Positions 15,161 through 21,240 of a stretch of 21,240 nt of DNA are shown here, piece by piece (position 1 is the stretch's first letter; each line of letters opens with the position of its first letter). Source of the stretch: a virus; IMG/VR virus record IMGVR_UViG_3300035698_012297, positions 1 through 21,240 of that record; one strand, given 5' to 3'. Both the position numbers and the translations under genes were made by a program. The notes beneath the pieces are model-generated. The model was not told where the DNA came from, did not search any database, and saw only the letters and a program-made list of their open reading frames with translations.

Positions 15161-15177
15161 GTAACTTTACTGGTCTT

Positions 15178-16518
15178 ATGGATTATCGGAGAATAGTATT
15201 AATCAATCCCCCTACATCACATCTTAAATCAGATACTGGTGTTATATCAAAAGGGTTGCTATCGATCCACTCTTATCTAAAAAAGAACAGCATTGAATCT
15301 ATGATATTTGATCTTGCCGGGACTAAAAAAGAATTATGGCCAATGATACCTGACTCAGATATTTACGGCATAACTTCGGTAACATGCCAGATCGATTATG
15401 TCAAGGGATTAATTACATTTTTAAAGAATAGAAATTTCAAATGTAAAATAATTGTTGGTGGCCCACATGCAATAGCTTTGCCTGAAAATTGTCTAAGATA
15501 TATTAATGCGGATTATGCGTGCATAGGCGAGGGTGAAATAGCTACTCTGGAATTCTTAAAAAGTAAAACCGTTGTCAAGAAAAATTTCGCGTATCTTAAA
15601 AATGACAAGATGACTATTGGCGGAATAGTCCCTGATGAAGAAAATATCGAGAAGTTCTATCCATTATTATATCAAGATATCGGGATCCATAGGTACTTAG
15701 ATCCTGAAGTTTTTAAGTACGCAAATAGAACTTCATCAGATAAGCAATTAACAATCACTTATTCTAGAGGCTGTTACGGTACTTGTAAATTCTGCATGAG
15801 TGGAAGTAAAAAAGGAAAAGTTAGGTACCGTAATATATCTAATATGATTTCAGAAATTAAAGAGTATAAAAACAGATGGGGTATAGCTCGTATTTATTTT
15901 GATGATGATGAACTACTTACTGATAAAAGCCAACTCTTTAAACTCTGTAATGGCATGAAAGATACAGGCCTTGACTGGATGTGTTTAGGTAGAACTGATA
16001 AAGCAAATCCGGAACGATTTAGGATTATGAAAGAATCAGGCTGTACAGGCATTGTATTCGGTGTTGAAAGTTTCTCCGATAGAGTCCTTGATGGTATATT
16101 TAAAAGAACAACTGCTAAAATTAATTATGATGCTTTAATCCTTGCCGATGCTTTTAATTTTAAAGTACGCGCTCAAATGATGGTAGGCTGTTTACCATAT
16201 GAAACAGATACAACTGTTCTTGATACAGCTAAATATATAAAAAAGATTAATAAAGAAACTAAAAACCGCGTCAAATTTAGCCTCCATTTATTCCAGCCAT
16301 TGCCAGGGACGGCTTCCTACCTTGACGCTCTGCAAGACCCTATTCATTGGGATCAGGGAATCTTAAAGCGCTTCAAAAGCTTTCAGACGGTTGGAGATTT
16401 CAAAATCAACAAACATAAAAGACCTTTGATAGCGCATAAGAATAGGTCGAAAGTATACGACTGGTATGACTATTTAAATACAGTTGCCGGACAGTCAGAA
16501 CTTAATTCTGATCTATAA
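15178..16518 (+). CDS. B12-binding-domain radical SAM enzyme
   Basis: A 446-residue protein. I choose ATG 15178, since the upstream GTG 15139 lies inside the hairpin, has no ribosome site and would add a non-conserved stretch; the chosen start gives MDYRRIVLINPP, a usual B12-domain beginning. Residues about 4-130 form the cobalamin-binding Rossmann domain (GGPHA, ACIGEGEIA), but the DxHxxG-type His is not evident (FDLAGT). The radical SAM core follows with C199, C203, C206 in SRGCYGTCKFC, and later GIVFGVESF. Family members perform methylations, rearrangements or ring chemistry on varied substrates; the substrate here cannot be told. The gene converges on and overlaps glf by 17 bases. Confidence 0.9.
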   Translation: MDYRRIVLINPPTSHLKSDTGVISKGLLSIHSYLKKNSIESMIFDLAGTKKELWPMIPDSDIYGITSVTCQIDYVKGLITFLKNRNFKCKIIVGGPHAIALPENCLRYINADYACIGEGEIATLEFLKSKTVVKKNFAYLKNDKMTIGGIVPDEENIEKFYPLLYQDIGIHRYLDPEVFKYANRTSSDKQLTITYSRGCYGTCKFCMSGSKKGKVRYRNISNMISEIKEYKNRWGIARIYFDDDELLTDKSQLFKLCNGMKDTGLDWMCLGRTDKANPERFRIMKESGCTGIVFGVESFSDRVLDGIFKRTTAKINYDALILADAFNFKVRAQMMVGCLPYETDTTVLDTAKYIKKINKETKNRVKFSLHLFQPLPGTASYLDALQDPIHWDQGILKRFKSFQTVGDFKINKHKRPLIAHKNRSKVYDWYDYLNTVAGQSELNSDL

Positions 16519-17665
16519 CTCGTTTAAATATCCTACCAATTACTGAACCATATCCTATATCTTTGCATATCTTTTCATAGAGACTAAGCGCTGCTGCAAC
16601 TGTATCATCCATATTGTAATACTTGTAGTCTGCCAGCCTGCCTCCGAAATAGAAATTATTCACTTTCAAAGCTTCTTTCCTATACTTACTATATAGTAAG
16701 TTATTATATGGTATATTAACAGGGTAGTAAGGTTTACTATTATTATGGCAAGGATACTCTTCTGTGTATATCGTCTTGTTGAATTGCTTGTCCGGATAAA
16801 AATGTTTGTGTTCTACGATGCGCGTATATTCATAAAGCTTACTTGGGTAATTGATTTGAGCCGTACCTTGATAATCTCCCTTACCATAAGTATGCACGAA
16901 GTTTAAGGATATCCAATCTAAAACTCCAAACTTGTAATTAAAGGCCTGGTCAAGTTTGCCTGTATAGATAATAATTGTGTCTTTATCTTTAGGCATAGTA
17001 CAGAATCTTGTTTTTTCATTTAGAATTATCTTAATATTCTTATTTTGTAGCATGTTCTTAAACATTTCAGAGTATCCATCTACCGGGATACCCTCATATT
17101 TAGCATCATACACCTTATCAGTATGATCAAATCTTATAGGATTACGTTGGAATAAACTCGAAGGCAATAGCTTTGGATCCATTTTCCATTGCTTTTGAGT
17201 ATAATCTACATAGAACATCTTATATAATCGCGTTCCTACGGCTTTTAAGGCACTTTCTTTAAAGTTCTTAGGCTTGGACACGAATACCCTGTCTTTATCT
17301 AAAGCAGCCTTAATCTGATCAGGTCTGCATACCTTGTAAACCATATTAAGAGTCAATAAATTGATTGGGAACGGATATAATTTACCTTTATAATCAATTC
17401 TTATCTTATGAATGTACTTATTAAACTTAGTAAATAGAGATAAGTAGTCATAAACTAGCTGATTATTTGTATGAAATATGTGCGGACCATACTGATGAAC
17501 ATCAATTCCTGTATCAACATCAACATAAGTTGCGCAGTTGCCGCCAATATGATTTCGTTCATCAATAATACAAACTTTCGAACCTAAATCATTAGCTATG
17601 CGCTCTGCCAGAACACTGCCAAACAGCCCTGAACCCACGATTATGAATCTCTTCTGTTTCTTCAT
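16502..17665 (-). CDS. glf: UDP-galactopyranose mutase
   Basis: A 387-residue flavoenzyme converting UDP-galactopyranose to UDP-galactofuranose, the donor for Galf in surface glycans. Start ATG 17665 has AAAGGA seven bases upstream; the TTG two codons earlier overlaps the spacer. The N-terminal FAD motif GSGLFGS (G11, G13, G16) and HIGGNCATY are present. Also seen are GPHIFHT, the catalytic-region stretches YTRIVEHKHF (Arg contacting substrate) and GGRLADYKYYNMD, all standard for the family, at normal length. The enzyme is usually bacterial and sits in O-antigen loci. Here it is minus-strand cargo in a phage genome. It may alter host surface sugars or supply a donor for phage glycosylation; neither is shown. 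Confidence 0.93.
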   Translation of the reverse strand: MKKQKRFIIVGSGLFGSVLAERIANDLGSKVCIIDERNHIGGNCATYVDVDTGIDVHQYGPHIFHTNNQLVYDYLSLFTKFNKYIHKIRIDYKGKLYPFPINLLTLNMVYKVCRPDQIKAALDKDRVFVSKPKNFKESALKAVGTRLYKMFYVDYTQKQWKMDPKLLPSSLFQRNPIRFDHTDKVYDAKYEGIPVDGYSEMFKNMLQNKNIKIILNEKTRFCTMPKDKDTIIIYTGKLDQAFNYKFGVLDWISLNFVHTYGKGDYQGTAQINYPSKLYEYTRIVEHKHFYPDKQFNKTIYTEEYPCHNNSKPYYPVNIPYNNLLYSKYRKEALKVNNFYFGGRLADYKYYNMDDTVAAALSLYEKICKDIGYGSVIGRIFKRVIDQN

Positions 17666-17920
17666 TTGCAAATCCTTTCACTTCAATCATTTAGTTGTTG
17701 TTATCTATAATAGGGTTTTCAATGTAAGTCTTTTGTTTGCAACAAATACCCCTATATTCATAACATATTCTTATTATTATACTTACATAAAATCGTTTGA
17801 AGTTAGGGTGCTTAATGTCAGTTAGGGTTTTTTATATAACTATATGAAAACAATAGAGTTAAGTAGCCTCAGTCGATGATTTTTTTTTAATATAAATCTT
17901 TTAATAGTAATGCTTTATGT

Positions 17921-17945
17921 AAAAAAGCCTATTACTGAGGTAATA
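17921..17945 (-). terminator. Candidate terminator in the left arm, minus strand
   Basis: On the minus strand TATTAC-CTCA-GTAATA is a perfect 6-bp stem with a 4-base loop, followed by GGC and six T. It would stop minus-strand transcription from the HNH side before glf. The stem is AT-rich, so its strength is uncertain. Confidence 0.4.
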
Positions 17946-18106
17946 TGTCGCTAAAGGAGAGAGTAAAATAATTTTTTTGGTATTAAATCTTCTTTTTTTA
18001 ATTTTTCTATTTTTGCTATATTTTCTGTAAATTGATATACGTATCTCACTTATGTCATTTTCCTGTTTTTTGCCGTTTTTTTTATTTTTTTCTTCTCTCA
18101 TGAAAC

Positions 18107-18134
18107 AGCCTATTACCTCTAGTTTAGGCTTTTT
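18107..18134 (+). terminator. Candidate terminator in the right arm, plus strand
   Basis: AGCCTA and TAGGCT form a 6-bp stem with a 12-base loop, followed at once by a T run (CTTTTTG). It is the counterpart of the left-arm hairpin in the inverted repeat and points outward, to the right. Confidence 0.4.
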
Positions 18135-18301
18135 GATATAACTACTTGTCAATGAAAGATTTACAGCGATATTTTTTCTTCGACTGAGGCACCTTAACCC
18201 TAGTCATAGTATTGACTTGCATTAAAAAACCTAACTAACATTAACTGCCCTAACTTGAAAATATAGAATAATTGGGTAAAAATCACCGCTGCAAATATTA
18301 C

Positions 18302-18814
18302 TCATTGATAGTTATTCGATGTTAATTTATATATAGCTTTTTTACCTCTACCATCATAACTTCCGTTCGTAAGTTCAATTTTTCCTACACCTAATAAATA
18401 ATGAACCCTTTTTTTAACAGTATCATATTTTAATTTAGTTGCTGTCATAATGTCTTTATAAGTAAAAACAAATTGATCTATGTTAGACTCACCTTTCAAC
18501 CGTTGTAAAAAAATAATCATATCTTGTATCTTATCAGATCTTTTTTTATCCCAATATTTTTTAGTATTAGTAACACGCTCAAGAAATTGGCAATTATTAT
18601 ATTCATAGTCTCCGTCATTATTTTTTCGATCAATGCTTGGTTGTTTCATTAAATAAGCCTTATCCCTAAACCATAATTGTTTAATTTCTTGTTTGGTAAG
18701 TTTGAATTTAATACCCCTACCTCCATAGCGCTGGTATCTAACATGTTTAATATTTGTGCATCTACTTTCAGCACTTATATAATTACTCAACCAAGGTTTA
18801 TTTTTATTTTTCAC
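18302..18814 (-). CDS. HNH-type endonuclease with C-terminal winged helix
   Basis: A 170-residue protein. I choose GTG 18814 because a perfect AGGAGG lies just before it; the ATG at 18892 has no ribosome site and adds 26 unlike residues. Residues 9-80 match the small phage HNH family of the RYGGRGIKF / SIDRKNNDGDYEYNNC type, often free-standing homing-endonuclease-like enzymes. Residues about 113-165 form a winged helix (FTYKDIMTATKLKYDTVKKR, then GRGKKAIYKL). The same winged-helix pattern ends the primase-like protein at the right edge. The combination suggests DNA cleavage plus sequence-specific binding, or a regulator built from these parts. A promoter lies at 18932-18960. Confidence 0.72.
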   Translation of the reverse strand: MKNKNKPWLSNYISAESRCTNIKHVRYQRYGGRGIKFKLTKQEIKQLWFRDKAYLMKQPSIDRKNNDGDYEYNNCQFLERVTNTKKYWDKKRSDKIQDMIIFLQRLKGESNIDQFVFTYKDIMTATKLKYDTVKKRVHYLLGVGKIELTNGSYDGRGKKAIYKLTSNNYQ

Positions 18815-18833
18815 AATACCTCCTAATAAAAAC

Positions 18834-18890
18834 GGCGATGTTCGGGGAGATAGAGAAAAACGGTTATGTTTTCCAACCCTACTAATCGCC
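18834..18890 (-). promoter_or_regulatory. Structured leader, possible attenuator of the HNH gene
   Basis: In the minus-strand leader, GGCGAT (18885-18890) can pair with ATCGCC (18834-18839), which is followed by GTTTTTATT. A nested GGTT/AACC stem with its own T run lies in the loop. The long loop makes this uncertain. If real it would act between the promoter and the GTG start. Confidence 0.3.
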
Positions 18891-18931
18891 ATGTTTTGAC
18901 ATAAAAAATCCGTCTTCCTCTATCTAAATCA

Positions 18932-18960
18932 AGTATATCATTTACAACGATCTATTACAA
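18932..18960 (-). promoter_or_regulatory. Sigma70-type promoter for the HNH/winged-helix gene
   Basis: On the minus strand TTGTAA (18955-18960) and TATACT (18932-18937) are 17 bases apart, close to the consensus. The promoter begins directly after the stop codon of the upstream gene and leaves a leader of roughly 110 bases before GTG 18814. Confidence 0.6.
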
Positions 18961-18961
18961 C

Positions 18962-19267
18962 TTATTTATACCCATTGAAAATAATACTTTCAGGATTAAT
19001 ATGCTTATATTTTCTTTGTGCATATCTTAACGCATCTTCTCTATTATTAAATACCATGATATTCTTAGGGGTTACTGACTTCTTTTTAGTGTTAATAAAA
19101 CAAACAACTTCTCTAACGGTTAGATACCTACCTAGTAACTGTTCAGCTAGTAACCTATGCTTAAGGACGTAGCCTTCACTATCAGCCCTTGGATGATCCG
19201 GAACTGATATTTTACGGTACCCATTTTGTATCTTTCTTTCTTTTTTTCTCCAAGACATTCTTTTCAT
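18962..19267 (-). CDS. HNH-family protein with degenerate active site
   Basis: A 101-residue protein with AAGGA about 9 bases before the ATG. Residues 17-75 follow a common phage HNH layout: ISVPDHPRADSEGYVLKHRL, then LGRYLTVREVV, then TPKNIMVF. In active relatives the EVV is followed by a His-His pair and Asn (HHINGN type). Here it reads CFINTKKK, so both His are lost and the catalytic site appears dead. A short helical tail (REDALRYAQRKYKHI) follows. It may be a decaying homing endonuclease or a DNA-binding remnant put to another use. The gene is intact and has a ribosome site, so it is not an obvious pseudogene. Confidence 0.65.
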   Translation of the reverse strand: MKRMSWRKKERKIQNGYRKISVPDHPRADSEGYVLKHRLLAEQLLGRYLTVREVVCFINTKKKSVTPKNIMVFNNREDALRYAQRKYKHINPESIIFNGYK

Positions 19268-19288
19268 ATTAAATATCCTTAAAATTAA

Positions 19289-19715
19289 AGCAGCCCATGC
19301 TTATTGTTTAATTACTTGTTCCATAATTTAATTACACCAACCAGATATCCTTTATGGATAGGTTCGCCACTATTAAAATCACATCTGTATTCAGTTTTGA
19401 TCTGTTTTAACCAAGATATATTATTTATTCTTCCTGTGCCAAATTCATCGCCTTGGTCGAAAAGAATAACATCAACTCCTAGTCCAGCTTCATTATTTCT
19501 ATATTCATTTCTTCCATCTGCGCCATTAGATCCATCTACTCCGTCACTTCCGTCCTGGCCATCTACTCCGTCAATTCCATCTGCACCATCAGCTCCGTCT
19601 TTTGGCCAATGAAAAGCATATGAAGTAGAGCACATGGCAAATACCATTAGTAATACAATTGCTACTGATAATATTTTTTTCATTATTAAGATCTCCTTTA
19701 TTAGCATGGGCTGCT
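19289..19715. repeat. Cassette bounded by perfect 13-bp inverted repeats
   Basis: AGCAGCCCATGCT at 19289-19301 and its exact reverse complement at 19703-19715 flank the collagen-like gene and its ribosome site. Each copy is itself a small hairpin (AGCA/TGCT; the right copy extends to TTAGCA/TGCTAA). The outsides also share AAAATTAAA in direct orientation. No other copy was seen in the window. Confidence 0.7.
19312..19683 (-). CDS. Secreted collagen-like protein
   Basis: A 123-residue protein. ATG 19683 has AAAGGAG upstream, which favours it over the TTG-type start eight codons earlier. Residues 1-23 (MKKILSVAIVLLMVFAMCST and on to SYA) are a clear Sec signal peptide with likely cleavage after SYA; the Cys there is not in a good lipobox. 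About ten Gly-X-Asp-type triplets follow (DGADGADGIDGVDGQDG and so on), a collagen-like repeat, then a 65-residue C-terminal domain with no recognised match (QGDEFGTGRI, SWLKQIKTEYRCDF). Collagen-like repeats form trimers. The protein would be exported by the host cell and may sit at the cell surface or periplasm. Its role is unknown. Confidence 0.75.
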   Translation of the reverse strand: MKKILSVAIVLLMVFAMCSTSYAFHWPKDGADGADGIDGVDGQDGSDGVDGSNGADGRNEYRNNEAGLGVDVILFDQGDEFGTGRINNISWLKQIKTEYRCDFNSGEPIHKGYLVGVIKLWNK

Positions 19716-19719
19716 AAAA

Positions 19720-19890
19720 TTAAATTAATTCCTTTACTTTATTATACATATCTAAACATCCATCAATATAAGCAATCTTATATTTTTCATCACCTGTTTT
19801 TTTATTGACGTTTAAAAGCCTTGCCATTACCTGATTGATTTTCATTAAAGTTTCTATCTTATGCTTAACTATTTTCTTCTTAACTACCAT
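19720..19890 (-). CDS. Small basic helical protein
   Basis: A 56-residue frame starting MVVKKKIVKHKIETLMK, with a perfect AAAAGGAGG ribosome site 6 bases before the ATG at 19890 and a TAA at 19720-19722. It is highly basic at the N-terminus and helical throughout, with a single Cys. I know no family. The strong ribosome site and tight fit between its neighbours make it a real gene. Confidence 0.65.
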   Translation of the reverse strand: MVVKKKIVKHKIETLMKINQVMARLLNVNKKTGDEKYKIAYIDGCLDMYNKVKELI

Positions 19891-19923
19891 ATTATCCTCC
19901 TTTTTATAAAACCAAGCGCCGGA

Positions 19924-20100
19924 TCAATGCCGGACATCAAACCCCTTGTCAACGGAAAGATCAACAGGATTAACTGTCGCTTGGCTTTTAGTTTTAAATA
20001 ATGTACATCCACCTTTACCTATTGTAAATTCATACTCGTCCTTATCCATAACATTAAATAAGATGTTTAATAATATTAACAAAAACAATATTTTTTTCAT
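19924..20100 (-). CDS. Small exported or membrane-anchored protein coupled to the primase-like gene
   Basis: A 58-residue frame (MKKILFLLILLNILFNVM start) whose ATG at 20100 overlaps the stop of the primase-like gene as ATGA, typical of translational coupling. Residues 1-18 are a signal peptide or membrane anchor. The rest is polar (DEYEFTIGKGGCTLFKTKSQ, then VNPVDLSV), perhaps periplasmic. No family is recognised. The overlap and signal peptide are the evidence for a real gene. Confidence 0.6.
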   Translation of the reverse strand: MKKILFLLILLNILFNVMDKDEYEFTIGKGGCTLFKTKSQATVNPVDLSVDKGFDVRH

Positions 20101-21240
20101 GATCTCTCGCTAAATATATCTGTATGGGTTGTTCTGTTTAATGGATTGTAAAACAATTCTTTGTCACAAGGATATTTCTCGTATAAATCTTTAACTGATG
20201 GTAAAAACATTGTAGCTAATGGTCCTATTTTTGTTTTAACTATTTTATACTCTGCTGTTTTTCCTCTGCCGCCATAAGCATCAGTTGCAAAATCAATAAA
20301 GCCAGCCTTTAATAATGTTATTGTCCACTTCTTTACTTTGTCATATTTCCAATCAAGCGATTCCATTAGATCTTTATATGTAAAAGTAAAATCTGAGAAC
20401 GAGTCTTGACCTTCATCAGGATCAGTGAAAAACTTATCTCGCATTTGATGTAATGTATCCCAGATTGTTTTTGATGCCGGACCGATTTCATATATTGTCT
20501 CGAGTAATGTTTGTTCCGCGATTACTTTAGCTAAATGATAGTCAGCTAATGTAGCATGTAAATAAGTAACACCGTTTTGAGTCTCTTGCTTCCTATGGAA
20601 TTGGTGTAGCATTGTAATAATTTCGATCAAGCATCTAAACCTTTCCTTATCCCTTCTAATCCTTACAGGTTTGTCAGGAAAGCCACTAAAGACCTCGAAT
20701 GCAAAAGGCATTAATACTTTGTAATCCGGATTCAATAGTCTTTGAAAGTTTTTAAATAGATTAAGGTTTTCAGGATCCATTTCGAATGTTTCTCCAAGCG
20801 CTTTCTTAATGGTTACTGTCCCAATCTTCCTTGTTAACCCAGGAGAATCATCTGTAAACACTGAGAAGTTTCTTGTTTCATTCTCACTAAATAAACTAGT
20901 CTTTGTTGTTGTTACCAGAAATCCTACAGGTCCTTTAACTACTTTTGTAACTGTAACTATTTCACCTGTCTGAGGATTTTTCTGCGGCATCATAACTGTA
21001 AGATTACCTTCTGACTGAGCAGTTCTGATTGAATAATCAGCAGAGTCGGTTCCCGGCTGTTCACTTACCCAAATTATTTTATGCTGCATTCCGTCTTCAG
21101 GTAGATGATAGAAAGCATTTGCCGTAGCCCTAGAGATAAAGAAGCAACCTTCTTCAGGAACTATTGTAAGCACTTTACTTGGTATGTATGACTTACCACT
21201 TGAACTCTCGCCTTTAATCGTCACGCTCAAAGGATTAGCC
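20097..21240 (-). CDS. P-loop primase/helicase-like protein (5' end outside window)
   Basis: The frame is open to the right edge; the apparent start there is a Leu codon inside the reading (ANPLSVTIKGE), so the true start lies beyond. About 380 C-terminal residues are visible. They begin with the Walker A motif GESSSGKS, then a strand WVSEQPG, VTTTKTSLF (sensor-like) and NETR, which could hold an arginine finger. This resembles the ATPase half of large primase-helicase-like proteins of mobile elements that carry a CHC2 zinc finger upstream. The C-terminus has a winged helix (FTFTYKDLMESLDWKYDKVKK, AYGGRGKTAEYK). It would act in phage or element DNA replication. The primase part is not visible, so that is inferred. 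Confidence 0.72.
   Translation of the reverse strand, partial: ANPLSVTIKGESSSGKSYIPSKVLTIVPEEGCFFISRATANAFYHLPEDGMQHKIIWVSEQPGTDSADYSIRTAQSEGNLTVMMPQKNPQTGEIVTVTKVVKGPVGFLVTTTKTSLFSENETRNFSVFTDDSPGLTRKIGTVTIKKALGETFEMDPENLNLFKNFQRLLNPDYKVLMPFAFEVFSGFPDKPVRIRRDKERFRCLIEIITMLHQFHRKQETQNGVTYLHATLADYHLAKVIAEQTLLETIYEIGPASKTIWDTLHQMRDKFFTDPDEGQDSFSDFTFTYKDLMESLDWKYDKVKKWTITLLKAGFIDFATDAYGGRGKTAEYKIVKTKIGPLATMFLPSVKDLYEKYPCDKELFYNPLNRTTHTDIFSERS

Larger units (their letters stand above)
17796..18260. repeat. Long imperfect inverted repeat, two arms of about 167 bp
   Basis: The left arm is 17796-17963 and the right arm 18094-18260, about 130 bp apart. Reading inward, both arms show the same ordered blocks. 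These are AAGTTAGGG-N11-AGTTAGG-TTTTTT, then GTTAAG plus GCCTCAGTCGA, then TAAATCTTT, then AAAAAGCCTA and AGGTAATA. Between blocks the arms diverge. This could be an old foldback or MITE-like element, a pair of homologous regulatory modules, an origin, or a structured RNA. Confidence 0.75.
17666..18301. other. AT-rich intergenic region without a convincing gene
   Basis: This region lies between glf and the HNH/winged-helix gene, both on the minus strand. It holds the long inverted repeat described separately and very T-rich central DNA (17964-18093). A possible minus-strand -10 box TATAAT at 17776-17781 could serve glf, but no good -35 accompanies it. The 83-codon minus frame at 17901-18152 is Lys/Ile-rich, starts only at TTG and lacks a ribosome site; I do not accept it as a gene. 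Confidence 0.6.

Noticed and set aside
17901-18152. 83-codon Lys/Ile-rich minus frame inside the palindrome
   Set aside because: Starts only at TTG without a ribosome site, and its composition reflects T-rich DNA; it also crosses the arms of the inverted repeat.
19304-19612. 102-codon plus frame rich in Pro and Ser
   Set aside because: It is the antisense reading of the collagen-like Gly-X-Asp repeat; the minus frame has a signal peptide and a ribosome site.
1-21240. Reverse transcriptase or template/variable repeat pair (diversity-generating element)
   Set aside because: The J-like and collar-like genes made me look for one, but no reverse-transcriptase motif or adenine-biased repeat copy was seen.
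1-21240. tRNA genes
   Set aside because: No cloverleaf or TTCGA-type arm with matching acceptor stem was found in the gaps, though by-eye search is not exhaustive.

Overview
The window is part of the genome of a tailed double-stranded DNA phage or prophage with a siphovirus-type, lambda-like tail. The evidence is the order tail tube, frameshifted assembly chaperone, tape measure, then M-, L-, K- and J-like tail-tip proteins. The sequence is visibly AT-rich. All three stop codons (TAA, TAG, TGA) end genes and strong AGGAGG-type ribosome sites are common, so the standard bacterial code applies. The lambda-like tail tip suggests a Gram-negative host, but nothing here names the host, and I recognise no closely related characterised phage.

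Layout. Positions 1-15133 hold a dense plus-strand late operon with many start/stop overlaps. It runs: a partial virion protein with a 200-residue Thr/Ser stretch; a head-tail connector; a tail terminator; a zinc ribbon; the tail tube; a virion morphogenesis protein; a G/GT chaperone pair with a textbook A_AAA_AAC slip site; the tape measure; two M-like paralogues; L (Fe-S); K (NlpC/P60); an I-J-like fusion; small accessory proteins; a His-rich collar-like fibre; and three small genes that include holin candidates. No endolysin or terminase is in view. A GC-rich hairpin at 15139-15160 closes this module.

Positions 15178-17665 hold two convergent metabolic cargo genes: a B12-binding-domain radical SAM protein (plus) and a UDP-galactopyranose mutase (minus). 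Positions 17666-18301 have no convincing gene but contain a long imperfect inverted repeat with arms of about 165 bp. From 18302 to the right edge all genes are on the minus strand. In genome order they are an HNH/winged-helix protein with its own promoter, a decayed HNH protein, a secreted collagen-like protein inside a 13-bp inverted-repeat cassette, two small genes, and the C-terminal part of a P-loop primase/helicase-like protein cut by the window edge.

The most unusual theme is the repeated addition of nearly pure Thr/Ser tracts to at least five different virion proteins: upstream head/fibre protein, connector, tail tube, and both M-like proteins. Ser is encoded by both TCN and AGY codons, which points to selection on the protein. 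Together with a phage-borne UDP-galactofuranose enzyme this raises the untested idea of a mucin-like, possibly glycosylated virion surface. Other notable points are the programmed frameshift, the degenerate 167-bp-arm palindrome, the collagen cassette, and a winged-helix domain shared between the HNH protein and the primase-like protein.
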